A DNA stretch of 64,000 nt from Pleionea sp. CnH1-48 (GTDB lineage Bacteria; Pseudomonadota; Gammaproteobacteria; Enterobacterales; Kangiellaceae): NCBI RefSeq assembly GCF_024124665.1, contig NZ_JAMXSB010000011.1, forward strand, positions 1 through 64,000, in the 5' to 3' direction. The notes under the pieces are model-generated. The model did no database searches. It saw nothing but the letters and a program-made list of their open reading frames with translations, and had not been told where the DNA came from. Shown piece by piece: positions 37,242 through 46,496 of this stretch (positions are counted from its first letter, which is position 1; every line of letters starts with the position of its first letter). Position numbers and translations under genes: made by a program.

Positions 37242-38048
37242 TTGCCAATGACAGTTCGGTTTGTTTATATCAGCCTGCTTGCGGTATTGTCACTTTTTTC
37301 GAACACATTATTGGCCAACAACGACTTTATTACCCAGGCCGTTAATAATCCTGCACGTCCAGAGAGTGACCTAAAGCGGGATAGCCACCGCAAACCAGCA
37401 CAAGTTTTAAGCTTCTTTAAAGTACGTCCAGGAATGACCGTCGTTGACATATTTTCGGGCGGAGGTTACTACACCGAACTCCTATCTTACGCTGTCGGTC
37501 CTAAAGGTAAAGTGATTGCTCATAACAATCAAGCCTATGAAGACTATGTCAAAAAAATGGTTGCCCTGCGTTACAAAGATAAGCGTCTACCCAATGTGGC
37601 TCGAGTCATTGCCGAGGCCAACGAGCTGGTACTCCCCAATAACTCCGCCGACATGATGTTTATGGTGTTGGCTTACCATGATATTTACTATCGCCCCAAA
37701 GATGGTAACTGGCCAACCATCGAGCGCGATGACTTTTTACAACGCATGTATCAGAGTCTTAAGCCCGGCGGAACGCTGGCTGTCATTGATCACAAAGCAG
37801 CCCCCGGTAGCCCACGCTCAACAGGGCATACATTGCATAGAATTGATCCAGCCATTGTGATTAAAGAACTTAACAAAATTGGCTTTAAACTGGTCGACGA
37901 ATCAGACATTCTGGCAAACCCTAAAGATGATCACCAACGCCACATGTATGCGCCCGGCCTGAGAGGCCAAACGGATCGTTTTGTTTTGAAATTTATTAAG
38001 CCGCTGACACTGGACAATCAACTGGCTAACGAAACTCCCTTTCCCTGA
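37242..38048 (+). CDS. Exported class I SAM-dependent methyltransferase-like protein
   Basis: The product is 268 aa. The N-terminus (about 1-25) is hydrophobic with a signal-like end (L-L-A-N-N), followed by a class I methyltransferase core: V-V-D-I-F-S-G-G-G-Y-Y-T-E (motif I, about 67-79), P-N-N-S-A-D-M (about 129-135) and L-K-P-G-G-T-L-A-V-I-D-H (about 170-181). Members of this family (COG4798-like) are unusual in having a signal peptide although SAM is cytosolic. The start could be the inner ATG (37248). Substrate unknown. Confidence 0.78.
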   Translation: MPMTVRFVYISLLAVLSLFSNTLLANNDFITQAVNNPARPESDLKRDSHRKPAQVLSFFKVRPGMTVVDIFSGGGYYTELLSYAVGPKGKVIAHNNQAYEDYVKKMVALRYKDKRLPNVARVIAEANELVLPNNSADMMFMVLAYHDIYYRPKDGNWPTIERDDFLQRMYQSLKPGGTLAVIDHKAAPGSPRSTGHTLHRIDPAIVIKELNKIGFKLVDESDILANPKDDHQRHMYAPGLRGQTDRFVLKFIKPLTLDNQLANETPFP

Positions 38049-38070
38049 TTAAAGCAAAAGAATCCAGATA

Positions 38071-38100
38071 AAAAAAATCCCGCAAACGCGGGATTTTTTT
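38071..38100. terminator. Bidirectional intrinsic terminator
   Basis: A-tract, AATCCCGC-AAAC-GCGGGATT stem-loop, T-tract, between the convergent methyltransferase and gltX genes. Confidence 0.95.
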
Positions 38101-38123
38101 TACTGAACTCAAGCAGACTAAAA

Positions 38124-39542
38124 CTACTGAGTAGCTTCTCTTTGGCTGATAAAGTCTAGCGCCAAATCAATACGTTTTAACGCTCGCTCTTTGCCAATCC
38201 ATTTAAGGGTAATATCAAGGTTAGGCGACATGCCACTGCCTGTTACCGCAACGCGTAACGGCATACCGACTTTACCCATACCGACCTGCAAAGCTTCCGC
38301 TGTATCATCAATAGCTTGCTGAAGCGGCGCTTCTGACCAATCATCAAGCACTGCTAAGCGTTCTTTAATTTGCTGTAATGGCTCTTTAGCAACTGGGCGC
38401 AAATGTTTTTTTGCTGCTTTTTCGTCAAACCCCTGGAAGTCTTCATAAAAATAACGAATGGAGGCTACCATTTCTTTTAACGTTTTGACTCGATCAGCAA
38501 ACACCGGAAGTAACTCGGTAACAACAGGTCCGTTAGTCACGTCTAACTTTTGCTCATTAAGATGCCACTCTAAGTGAGACAAGACTTCGTCAGCGGGCAG
38601 CTCTTTCATGTAGTGCTGATTTAGCCAGTTTAGCTTTTCCGTATTAAATGCAGAGGCTGCTTTGTTAATATTCTGGATATCAAACAACTCAATCATCTGC
38701 TCTACCGAGAAGACTTCTTGATCGCCATGGGACCAACCTAGTCGAACCAGATAATTAAGCACCGCCTGTGGTAAGTAGCCATCATCACGGTATTGCATCA
38801 CACTCACTGCACCATGACGCTTTGATAACTTTTTACCGTCATCACCTAGTATCATTGCAACGTGAGCATAAGTCGGAACCTTTGCACCCAAAGCTTCAAA
38901 AATATTAATCTGACGAGGTGTATTGTTGACATGATCATCTCCGCGAATCACCTCAGTGATGCCCATATCCCAATCATCAACAACAACGGTAAAATTATAA
39001 GTGGGTGTGCCATCGGTACGAGCAATGATCAAATCGTCTAACTCTTCGTTGTTGATTGAGATCTCGCCTTTTACCGCATCATCCCAAACCACAGCGCCAG
39101 TCTCTGGATTTTTAAAACGAATCACATGAGGCTGAGACATGTCACGCTCATCTGCGGCTAGTTTTCGGCAACAACCGTCATATCGAGGCTTTTCTTTGTT
39201 CGCCATTTGTTGCTCTCGCAACTCATCCAATCGCTCTCGTGAACAGAAGCATGGATAGGCTTTGTCTTCATCCAACAGCTGCTGAATGACTTCTTTATAG
39301 CGGTCAAAGCGCTGAGTCTGGTAATAAGGGCCTAAATCATGTTCAAGTTGCAACCATTTCATACCATCCAAAATCGCTTGAACGGCTTCATCAGTGGAAC
39401 GCTCTCGATCAGTGTCTTCAATACGTAATACAAACTGACCGTTATTTTTTTTTGCGTGTAACCAACTGTACAAAGCGGTTCGCGCGCCACCAACGTGAAG
39501 ATATCCTGTTGGACTGGGTGCAAATCGAGTAATGACTGACAT
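38124..39542 (-). CDS. gltX: Glutamyl-tRNA synthetase
   Basis: The product is 472 aa from the ATG at 39542, with AGGAAGA 8 bases upstream; an upstream start that adds 11 residues is rejected. The class I signature [11 protein letters not shown] (HIGH motif) lies at about 8-18, and K-L-S-K-R-H-G (KMSKS motif) at about 240. A zinc-like Cys cluster with C-F-C near residue 98 is typical of proteobacterial GltX. It charges tRNA-Glu with glutamate. The tRNA-Val genes lie just upstream, divergently oriented, as in many gammaproteobacteria. Confidence 0.96.
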   Translation of the reverse strand: MSVITRFAPSPTGYLHVGGARTALYSWLHAKKNNGQFVLRIEDTDRERSTDEAVQAILDGMKWLQLEHDLGPYYQTQRFDRYKEVIQQLLDEDKAYPCFCSRERLDELREQQMANKEKPRYDGCCRKLAADERDMSQPHVIRFKNPETGAVVWDDAVKGEISINNEELDDLIIARTDGTPTYNFTVVVDDWDMGITEVIRGDDHVNNTPRQINIFEALGAKVPTYAHVAMILGDDGKKLSKRHGAVSVMQYRDDGYLPQAVLNYLVRLGWSHGDQEVFSVEQMIELFDIQNINKAASAFNTEKLNWLNQHYMKELPADEVLSHLEWHLNEQKLDVTNGPVVTELLPVFADRVKTLKEMVASIRYFYEDFQGFDEKAAKKHLRPVAKEPLQQIKERLAVLDDWSEAPLQQAIDDTAEALQVGMGKVGMPLRVAVTGSGMSPNLDITLKWIGKERALKRIDLALDFISQREATQ

Positions 39543-39778
39543 ATCGTTTTTTCTTCCTGCAATAAAGTTGCGCACATTCTACCAAGCCCACGAAGCATCT
39601 CAAAAAATTTATTTGTCGTTTTTTGACAGCGCCTGCTGTTATACAAAGGCTCTTATTAAAGTTTCAATTAAGATAGCTCAAGTGATAGCAAAATGACGCA
39701 GGAATGAACGAACATTGGCCCTTTTTACATCAAATTGGACTAAATTCGCTCAGACTGTAAAAAAAGTGAAAAAAGTTA

Positions 39779-39807
39779 TTGACCGATGGCCGATGCTTCC
39801 CTACAAT
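39779..39807 (+). promoter_or_regulatory. Sigma-70 promoter of tRNA-Val copy 1
   Basis: TTGACC, a 17-bp spacer, TACAAT, ending 20 bp before the tRNA. It is a near-consensus promoter of the strong stable-RNA type. Confidence 0.85.
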
Positions 39808-39921
39808 TCGCCTCGTTCTTACGGAGTGGGCGCTTAGCTCAGTTGGGAGAGCATCGCCCTTACAAGGCGAGGGTCACTGGTTCAAGTCCAGTAGCGCCCA
39901 CCACTCCATCTCTTTTCTTTT
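39795..39921 (+). repeat. 127-bp tRNA-Val duplication unit, copy 1
   Basis: The block from GCTTC through the -10 box, the tRNA and the CTCTTTTCTTTT tail is repeated at 40,196-40,322 with two mismatches, neither in the tRNA. Copies are separated by 274 bp of unrelated AT-rich DNA. Confidence 0.92.
39828..39903 (+). tRNA. tRNA-Val (anticodon TAC), copy 1
   Basis: The 76-nt cloverleaf folds perfectly: acceptor GGGCGCT/AGCGCCC, D-arm GCTC...GAGC, anticodon arm TCGCC-CTTACAA-GGCGA, T-arm ACTGG-TTCAAGT-CCAGT, encoded CCA. The anticodon TAC reads GUA and, with modification, other valine codons. Confidence 0.98.
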
Positions 39922-40179
39922 ATTACATCCCTCGTAATCTCTATATTCAATATATCCAAACACAACTCCGCTATCCGTTTATCTATTGACTTATAAACTA
40001 TTCATTTTGCCTTTTCTGTTGTCGGTTCACATTTGCCTGACAAAATAAGTTTCTCTTTAACCCACTTTAAAATACCTAATTAAGATGCTCAAAATTAGCG
40101 CAGATAGGTGAGCTAAATGTATAAATTTAAAGCGTTTTTCTTCTTTTTTAATGAAATGCACTATTTTTTCAAATAATGG

Positions 40180-40208
40180 TTGACCGCCCTGCAAAGCTTC
40201 TCTACAAT
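40180..40208 (+). promoter_or_regulatory. Sigma-70 promoter of tRNA-Val copy 2
   Basis: TTGACC, a 17-bp spacer and TACAAT. The -10 lies inside the duplicated block, but the -35 hexamer and most of the spacer lie outside it and differ in sequence, so this promoter re-acquired its -35 or was kept by selection. Confidence 0.85.
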
Positions 40209-40322
40209 TCGCCTCGTTCTTACGGAGTGGGCGCTTAGCTCAGTTGGGAGAGCATCGCCCTTACAAGGCGAGGGTCACTGGTTCAAGTCCAGTAGCGCCC
40301 ACCACTCCAACTCTTTTCTTTT
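40196..40322 (+). repeat. 127-bp tRNA-Val duplication unit, copy 2
   Basis: Second copy of the block at 39,795-39,921. Only two substitutions are seen, one upstream of the -10 and one after the CCA end, suggesting recent duplication or ongoing gene conversion. Confidence 0.92.
40229..40304 (+). tRNA. tRNA-Val (anticodon TAC), copy 2
   Basis: The mature 76-nt sequence is identical to copy 1 with the same TAC anticodon and encoded CCA. The 325-bp gap between the copies (39,904-40,228) holds only the copy-2 promoter. Confidence 0.98.
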
Positions 40323-40444
40323 GTCTTTGCTTACCAAAATTCTCTTTCAAATCAACTTCTTGACAAATGTTTCTCGTGTTAGGATAGGCTTATCTAAACA
40401 CAACGCTTGCCGCTCTTGCGTTGCTACAGCATAGAAGCCATAAC

Positions 40445-42892
40445 ATGAATAAAAAACGCTCATTGTTTCAAAACAAAAAGAAGCGTCCTCTGATGCTCCG
40501 TCTTATCCTCTGGTTATTTTCAACGACATTTATTCTTATTTCCGGCATTGTTGTTTTTGCTTATTACCAACTGAATGCCAGCTTGGCGACCTACGATGGT
40601 GAGCTGGCAGTGGCGCATTTATCAGCGCCCGTTACCATTCAGCGTGACACTCTGGGCGTGCCCACTCTCGAAGCTCAAACCCCTCTCGATCTCGTTTATT
40701 CTTTAGGATTTATCCATGCTCAGGAACGCTTTTTCCAGATGGATATGCTGCGCCGTAGCGCTGCGGGTGAATTATCGGAATTAGTCGGCAAAAGTACGCT
40801 CGATTACGATATGAAATTACGCCCTCATCGTTTTCGTCATCGCGCACAAACCCTTTTGCAACAGTTGCCTCCTCAAGACCTCGAATTGCTGGAGCGCTAT
40901 ACACTTGGCGTCAATGATGGTTTGCAGCAATTAGGCAGCAAGCCCTTTGAATATTGGCTGCTAAGCCTGGACCCGGCAACTCAATTTGAATCTCAACGCC
41001 CCGCCCTTTGGCAACCAGAAGACACCATTCTCACGGTGTATGCCATGTACTTAAGTCTGCAAGACTCCAGTGTTGAGAGAGAGAAAGTGCTACAACAAGC
41101 ATTCAATAACCTTCCAGCGCAATTATTTAACTTTTTGGTACCTCAAGGCACAGCGTTTGATGCACCTATTGACGATACTCAGCTCAGTTTGCCCACCATA
41201 CCGCCATTAAGTCAGTCATTTGCCAATACACAAGAGACCGTTTCGATGAGCCAGGAATGGGGCTTAGCGAATCGTAAGCACGGCAGTAACAATATGATCA
41301 TTGCAGGTGCTCGTAGTTACAATGGCAAAGCCGTATTGGCTGGCGATATGCACCTTAGCCTGGGCGTGCCCAACATCTGGTACAAAGCGGTCATTGATTA
41401 TCCTACAGACTCTTTTGAACAGGTTGTGGGCGTGACACTGCCAGGCGCACCTTTTATGGTAGCTGGCTCTAACGGACATATTGCCTGGGCTTTTACTAAC
41501 AGCTATGGCGACTACTCTGATGTATTCGAGTTAACTCTCGATCGACAAAATCCCAGTCGCTATCAATACGAAGGACAATGGCATGAGTTCGTCACTCATG
41601 AAGAAACCATTCGTATCAAAGGACAGCCTGCTCGCAATATCACTGTCAAAGAATCTCTGTTTGGTCCTGTATTAGAGCAGACCGCCGACAAAGCCTGGTC
41701 GTTTATGTGGGTCGCTCATGCCCCACAAGCCGTTAATATGCATATAAAAGAGATGATCCATGCCCAGAATGTAGAACAAGCCATCGAAGTGGCTAATCGT
41801 TCTGCTATGCCAGCGCAGAATATGCTGGTTGGAGACAGCAACGGTAATATCGGCTGGACCATCATAGGCCCTCTACCTCAACAAAGCCTTCTGGCCGCGA
41901 ATCCCTTTGCAAACCTGTTGCATAAAGATGGCGAATTAAAATGGCTAGAACCACAGCACTACCCCAAGGTCATTAACCCGCCACAAGGCGCTTTATGGAC
42001 CGCCAACAGCCGCGTGGTGGGTGGTAGCGAACTAGCAAAAATCGGTGATGGAGGTTACGCATTAGGCACACGTGCCAAACAGATCCGAGACAACTTGTTG
42101 CGCATGTCACAGGCCAACGAAGAAGACCTGCTGAAAGTCCAGCTCGATAGCCGCTCAGAGCTCTATTTGCGCTGGCGTGATCAACTGATATCGCTACTAA
42201 AAGAAAAAGATTTTAGCGCCAACCCGTTGCGACGCACTTTTCGTGATCACATTGCCAACTGGAATGGCCATGCCGATGCGGATCAGGTTGGCTACACGCT
42301 GATTCGGCAATATCGTACACAGCTTTCTCGTCTGTTACTGGCCGACTGGAGTAAACAATTGAGTGCGGATGCCAAACACTCTCTGGTCTATTATTCGAAT
42401 CAATATGAGTATTCGTTATGGTTATTGGTAAAGGAACAGCCTTCAGGGTTTTTACCAGAAGGCTTTAGCGACTATAATAGCGTCTTTTTGCGCGCCGTAG
42501 ATTTGGCCATCGAAAAGCTGCCAGGTGATAAAAAAGATTTTTCGGACTACCGTTGGGGACAGTTCAATCAGTTGAATATTCGCCATCCCTTTACTCAAGG
42601 GTTGCCGATACTGGCGAAATATCTGGATTATCCTCGCCACGAAATGCCAGGCGACTATAATGTTCCTCGAGTACAAGGTCCATCGTTTGGCGCTTCGCAA
42701 CGCATCGTGGTATCTCCAGGTGCCGAAAGCGAAGGCATTTTTCACATGCCGGGGGGACAATCAGGTCATCCGCTCTCCCCCTATTATCGCGCAGGATTTG
42801 ATGCCTGGCTCAATGGCACTCCACTGCCTTTGATGCCGCGGCAAACACAGCATCAGTTAACATTACTACCGAACACTACAGGAACACCATGA
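40445..42892 (+). CDS. Penicillin acylase family (Ntn-hydrolase) protein
   Basis: From the ATG at 40445 the product is 815 aa. The N-terminus is a lysine-rich stretch and one TM/signal segment (about 18-40), consistent with export. The Ntn nucleophile is Ser281 in K-H-G-S-N-N-M, so autocleavage would give a roughly 240-aa alpha chain and a 535-aa beta chain. Other family marks are T-L-P-G-A-P-F-M-V-A-G-S-N-G-H-I-A-W-A and G-D-S-N-G-N-I-G-W. Substrates may be beta-lactams, acyl-homoserine lactones (quorum quenching) or cyclic lipopeptides; sequence alone does not decide. The stop overlaps the next start (ATGA), so the two are co-translated. Confidence 0.88.
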   Translation: MNKKRSLFQNKKKRPLMLRLILWLFSTTFILISGIVVFAYYQLNASLATYDGELAVAHLSAPVTIQRDTLGVPTLEAQTPLDLVYSLGFIHAQERFFQMDMLRRSAAGELSELVGKSTLDYDMKLRPHRFRHRAQTLLQQLPPQDLELLERYTLGVNDGLQQLGSKPFEYWLLSLDPATQFESQRPALWQPEDTILTVYAMYLSLQDSSVEREKVLQQAFNNLPAQLFNFLVPQGTAFDAPIDDTQLSLPTIPPLSQSFANTQETVSMSQEWGLANRKHGSNNMIIAGARSYNGKAVLAGDMHLSLGVPNIWYKAVIDYPTDSFEQVVGVTLPGAPFMVAGSNGHIAWAFTNSYGDYSDVFELTLDRQNPSRYQYEGQWHEFVTHEETIRIKGQPARNITVKESLFGPVLEQTADKAWSFMWVAHAPQAVNMHIKEMIHAQNVEQAIEVANRSAMPAQNMLVGDSNGNIGWTIIGPLPQQSLLAANPFANLLHKDGELKWLEPQHYPKVINPPQGALWTANSRVVGGSELAKIGDGGYALGTRAKQIRDNLLRMSQANEEDLLKVQLDSRSELYLRWRDQLISLLKEKDFSANPLRRTFRDHIANWNGHADADQVGYTLIRQYRTQLSRLLLADWSKQLSADAKHSLVYYSNQYEYSLWLLVKEQPSGFLPEGFSDYNSVFLRAVDLAIEKLPGDKKDFSDYRWGQFNQLNIRHPFTQGLPILAKYLDYPRHEMPGDYNVPRVQGPSFGASQRIVVSPGAESEGIFHMPGGQSGHPLSPYYRAGFDAWLNGTPLPLMPRQTQHQLTLLPNTTGTP

Positions 42893-44274
42893 ATCAGGTT
42901 AATTTAGACGCACTTATCGCTATCGTAGGTGACAAGCAGGTTTTAACCGACGAGTCTGATCGTCAAGAATACGGCAAAGACTGGAGCAAGATATTTACCC
43001 CTTCTGCTCAAGCCATAGTGCGCCCAGGCTCCATTGACGAAGTACAAGCAGTCGTCAAATGGGCCATCGAAAACAAGGTCAACCTGGTTCCTTCTGGTGG
43101 TCGAACAGGTTTAAGTGGCGGCGCTGTTGCTAACAACGGCGAGATCGTTTTGTCACTGGATCGCATTAATCATATCGACAACTTCAATGCTGTTGACCAA
43201 ACCGTCACTGTAGGCGCCGGTGTTATCACTGAGCAGCTACAGAATTTTGCTGACGATCAAGGTCTTTACTACCCAGTCGATTTTGCTTCTGCAGGCTCCA
43301 GCCAGATTGGCGGCAACATTGCCACCAATGCGGGCGGCATTAAGGTGATCCGCTGGGGTATGACTCGAGATTGGGTCATGGGGCTTAAAGTCATCACCGG
43401 TACAGGTGATTTGCTAGAGCTGAACCATGGCTTGGTAAAGAATGCCACTGGCTATGACCTACGTCATTTATTTGTCGGCAGTGAAGGCACTTTAGGGATT
43501 ATTGTTGAAGCCACCATGAAGCTGACCAATAAGCCAAATGATCTCACTGTGTTTGTATTAGGGCTTGATGAACTGCAAGATGTTTATCCTGTGATGGAAA
43601 AATTCCAACAACAACTGTCACTTACCGCTTTTGAGTTCTTCTCTGAAGAAGCATTACAGAAGGTTTTGGCCCATCACGAATTACAACGACCTTTCGAAAC
43701 TACTTCTAACTACTATGTATTAATTGAATTCGAGAATAGCTCAGAAGAAACCTTGGAAACCGCACTCGGCTGCTTCGAAACCGTAATGGAAGATGGCCAT
43801 ATTCTTGATGGCGTCATCAGCCAGAGCGAAACACAAGCAGAACAGCTATGGCAACTGCGCGAGCGTATCTCGGAGTCTATCAGTCAATACACTCCTTATA
43901 AGAACGATGTGTCGGTTGTGCCCTCTCGTGTGAACGAGTTCCTAAGCCAAATCGACGGCATTGTTAAAGAAAAATACCCGCATTTTGAGATCATCTGGTT
44001 TGGCCATATCGGCGATGGTAATTTACACCTGAACATTCTGAAACCAGCGGATTTATCCGTTGATGAGTTTGTCACCGAATGCGAAAAAGTGAATGGCCTG
44101 ATCTTTACTGAAATCCAGCAAATGAAAGGCAGTGTTTCTGCTGAGCATGGTGTTGGATTGACCAAGAAAAACTACCTTCCCTACAGCCGCTCGGAAGCAG
44201 AAATTGCCATGATGAAGCAAATCAAAGCTGTCTTTGATCCTCATAACATCATGAACCCAGGAAAAATGTTGTAA
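42889..44274 (+). CDS. FAD-linked oxidoreductase, D-2-hydroxyglutarate dehydrogenase-like
   Basis: The 461-aa protein has a PCMH FAD domain (about 38-215; P-S-G-G-R-T-G-L-S-G-G and I-G-G-N-I-A-T-N-A-G-G are visible) and the FAD-oxidase C-terminal domain with G-H-I-G-D-G-N-L-H-L-N (about 370-380), ending with N-P-G-K-M-L. The pattern matches D-2-hydroxyglutarate/D-lactate dehydrogenases that pass electrons to quinones or ETF. D-2-hydroxyglutarate would fit lysine catabolism through 2-oxoadipate, which links with the saccharopine genes, but this is inference. The start overlaps the acylase stop by 4 bp. Confidence 0.85.
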   Translation: MNQVNLDALIAIVGDKQVLTDESDRQEYGKDWSKIFTPSAQAIVRPGSIDEVQAVVKWAIENKVNLVPSGGRTGLSGGAVANNGEIVLSLDRINHIDNFNAVDQTVTVGAGVITEQLQNFADDQGLYYPVDFASAGSSQIGGNIATNAGGIKVIRWGMTRDWVMGLKVITGTGDLLELNHGLVKNATGYDLRHLFVGSEGTLGIIVEATMKLTNKPNDLTVFVLGLDELQDVYPVMEKFQQQLSLTAFEFFSEEALQKVLAHHELQRPFETTSNYYVLIEFENSSEETLETALGCFETVMEDGHILDGVISQSETQAEQLWQLRERISESISQYTPYKNDVSVVPSRVNEFLSQIDGIVKEKYPHFEIIWFGHIGDGNLHLNILKPADLSVDEFVTECEKVNGLIFTEIQQMKGSVSAEHGVGLTKKNYLPYSRSEAEIAMMKQIKAVFDPHNIMNPGKML

Positions 44275-44284
44275 CATTGTTGGC

Positions 44285-44321
44285 GTAGCGGCATTGTTAC
44301 AGTAGAATGCCGCTACTTTTT
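44285..44321 (+). terminator. Intrinsic terminator
   Basis: GTAGCGGCATT...AATGCCGCTAC stem (11 bp, loop about 10 nt) followed by TTTTT, right after the FAD oxidoreductase gene. Confidence 0.93.
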
Positions 44322-44457
44322 GTCAGAGCTTACTCGTAATAGTCGACATTACGTACATGGAATACTGAGCCCACCGCGGTATCGCGATCTTCTGTGCCCC
44401 GTATTCGAGTTCCCAATAGTTTGACGAACTTCTCTTTTTACTCGCCTGTTGGACACT

Positions 44458-45186
44458 ATGTTTTATACATTTTTAAGTTTATTAGTACTGGTGATTGCGC
44501 CTCTGCTTGAGCGATTATCGCGAGGCAAGCAAGCATTCGAACACACCCTGGCGAGCTTTTTGATCGTTGTTTTGGGCGGTATCGTCCTATTTGAAATTAT
44601 TCCACTTTCCTATTCAAACGCAGGCTGGATTACAATCCCTCTGATCCTGCTTGGCCTAAGTGGCCCTTCCCTTATTGAAAAGCTGTTTCGCAAAGCGGCG
44701 GATAGTACTCATCAGGTCACTCTACTGATTGGCATTTGCGGTCTGCTTGTTCACGCCATGATCGATGGCGCCATGCTTAATGAATATGAACATATAGAAT
44801 CTTCGTCAAAATGGCTGGCGCTGGCCATTCTGATACATCGTGTTCCCGTTGCTTTAATGATTCTGATGCTGTTACGTCCTATCTTTGGTAATAAAGGCGT
44901 GTGGATGGGTCTCGCTTCTCTGGGTATCTTTACTTTGTTTGGCTCCGTTTTAGGGCTACAACTAGAAGACACTTTAACCAGCGAAGCGTTTGCCTTAATG
45001 CAATCCTTTGTTGCAGGCACTTTACTGCATGTATTAATTCACCAACCTCACAAACATAGCCACGAACATGGCCATGATCACAGCCACTCTCTGGTGCACG
45101 AGCTTAAACACTGGGGAAAATATCACGTAGTAGGCATCGTTGCTGCATTAAGTACTCTTGTTTTGCTATCGCAGTTACATAATTAG
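44458..45186 (+). CDS. ZIP-like metal permease with His-rich loop
   Basis: The product is about 242 aa from the ATG at 44458; a TTG three codons upstream is possible. About eight hydrophobic segments are seen. TM4 carries H-A-M-I-D-G-A (about 100-106) and TM5 has I-L-I-H-R-V-P (about 126-132), positions matching the metal-binding H of ZIP transporters. A His-rich loop lies near 198-220 (H-K-H-S-H-E-H-G-H-D-H). It would import Zn2+ or another divalent metal; direction is uncertain. Its 3' end overlaps the convergent histidine kinase by 4 bp. Confidence 0.82.
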   Translation: MFYTFLSLLVLVIAPLLERLSRGKQAFEHTLASFLIVVLGGIVLFEIIPLSYSNAGWITIPLILLGLSGPSLIEKLFRKAADSTHQVTLLIGICGLLVHAMIDGAMLNEYEHIESSSKWLALAILIHRVPVALMILMLLRPIFGNKGVWMGLASLGIFTLFGSVLGLQLEDTLTSEAFALMQSFVAGTLLHVLIHQPHKHSHEHGHDHSHSLVHELKHWGKYHVVGIVAALSTLVLLSQLHN

Positions 45187-46496
45187 GGTCTGTTGAATAA
45201 GATCGAAAAGCAGGCTCCTGCTTCTTGTTCGTTATTAACCAGAGAATACGTATAGCCGTGCGCTTCTAATACTTCTCGAACGAAAATCAGGCCAATGCCC
45301 TGCCCTTTTTGTTTGGTGGTCGTAAAAGGCGTAAATAAACGTCCTTCCATCGCTTCAGCAATCCCTTCACCACTATCGATCACCTTAAGCTGCAACTGTT
45401 CACCTAATGGCTGAATTTCGACTCGAATCAATCCGTCATGGTCGATAGCTTCCATGGCATTTTTAAAAATATTAACGACGACTTGCTCCAACAGATTTTG
45501 ATCACCTAAAACCCGGTCATCATCAATCAATGTTAGTTGCAATTTGATATCACCGGCTTCAAGTTGAGATTGAAACAGTAGCGACATATTGCTAAGCACT
45601 TCTCCCAGTTTAAAAGAAGCCAGTTCTGGTGTTGGAATTTTTACCAGAGAAGCATAACGCTGCATAAACTGATTGAGGCTCTGAGTTCGCTCTATGGCAA
45701 TCCCCAAAGCATCAGTAAAATCGTCTCGATCTTCTGGTTTAATTTGTTCTTGATAATGAAAGCAGGACTGCAACAGCGAGCCCGTTGCGCCAATGGTGTT
45801 GTTAATCTCGTGGCACATTACGCGGATCAGCTTATCGTAAGTATCTTTTTGCGAGCGTGTCACCTCTTGAGTTAGCTCAGTGATCAGATAAAAACGACGA
45901 TGAAAACCTCGCTCCACAAACTGCGCATGTTGTACTCGATAACGGGCTCCCGAGGCATCATTAAAAGTTTGTGTCACGCCCAGTGAGATAGCCGCCATTT
46001 TTTCGGCCAGTTCGCCCTGAATGCTGGCAATGCTCGCGCCTTTTACCTTCTCAATTTGACTCGATAAAATAGCCGAGGCGGCAGGATTCAGATCAGAAAT
46101 AAGACCATCAAAATCGAGAATAACAATACCCATTGGAGTATCTTCAATCAGCTTTTGTAATATGCCTTTTTTCTCTCCTAGTTGTAAACGCTCTTCATAG
46201 AGTTGCGACAACATACGATTAAAAAGCACAATCAGATCATCTAAATCTTGCTGTCCCACTTTACTAAAACGAGAACTGTATTCCTTTTCTTTAATAAAGC
46301 TTTTTAAGGTATCAATATAATAAAGTGGCTCCGTCATTTTGCGAATAAAATACAGAAACACAAAGAACGAAAGCAATAAAAAAACCTCGGCAAATACTAA
46401 TAGCAAACGTTGCTCACCGACGATATAGATACAAAAACCGAGTAATGATAAGTGTAGAACAACGTTTGCCAGATAAACTTTGGTTTGAAACCTCAT
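45183..46496 (-). CDS. Sensor histidine kinase (NtrY-like, intramembrane-sensing)
   Basis: The product is 437 aa. Two TM segments (about 9-28 and 32-52) are joined by only a short loop, so there is no real periplasmic domain; such kinases often sense the membrane itself. A HAMP-like segment and a PAS domain (about 100-200) follow. The phosphoacceptor is H227 or close in C-H-E-I-N-N-T-I-G, and the ATPase lobe has N-x-x-x-N-A-M-E-A-I, D-S-G-E-G-I and G-Q-G-I-G-L. It overlaps the response-regulator gene by 4 bp, so its partner is clear. It likely controls the adjacent export operon. Confidence 0.9.
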   Translation of the reverse strand: MRFQTKVYLANVVLHLSLLGFCIYIVGEQRLLLVFAEVFLLLSFFVFLYFIRKMTEPLYYIDTLKSFIKEKEYSSRFSKVGQQDLDDLIVLFNRMLSQLYEERLQLGEKKGILQKLIEDTPMGIVILDFDGLISDLNPAASAILSSQIEKVKGASIASIQGELAEKMAAISLGVTQTFNDASGARYRVQHAQFVERGFHRRFYLITELTQEVTRSQKDTYDKLIRVMCHEINNTIGATGSLLQSCFHYQEQIKPEDRDDFTDALGIAIERTQSLNQFMQRYASLVKIPTPELASFKLGEVLSNMSLLFQSQLEAGDIKLQLTLIDDDRVLGDQNLLEQVVVNIFKNAMEAIDHDGLIRVEIQPLGEQLQLKVIDSGEGIAEAMEGRLFTPFTTTKQKGQGIGLIFVREVLEAHGYTYSLVNNEQEAGACFSILFNRP

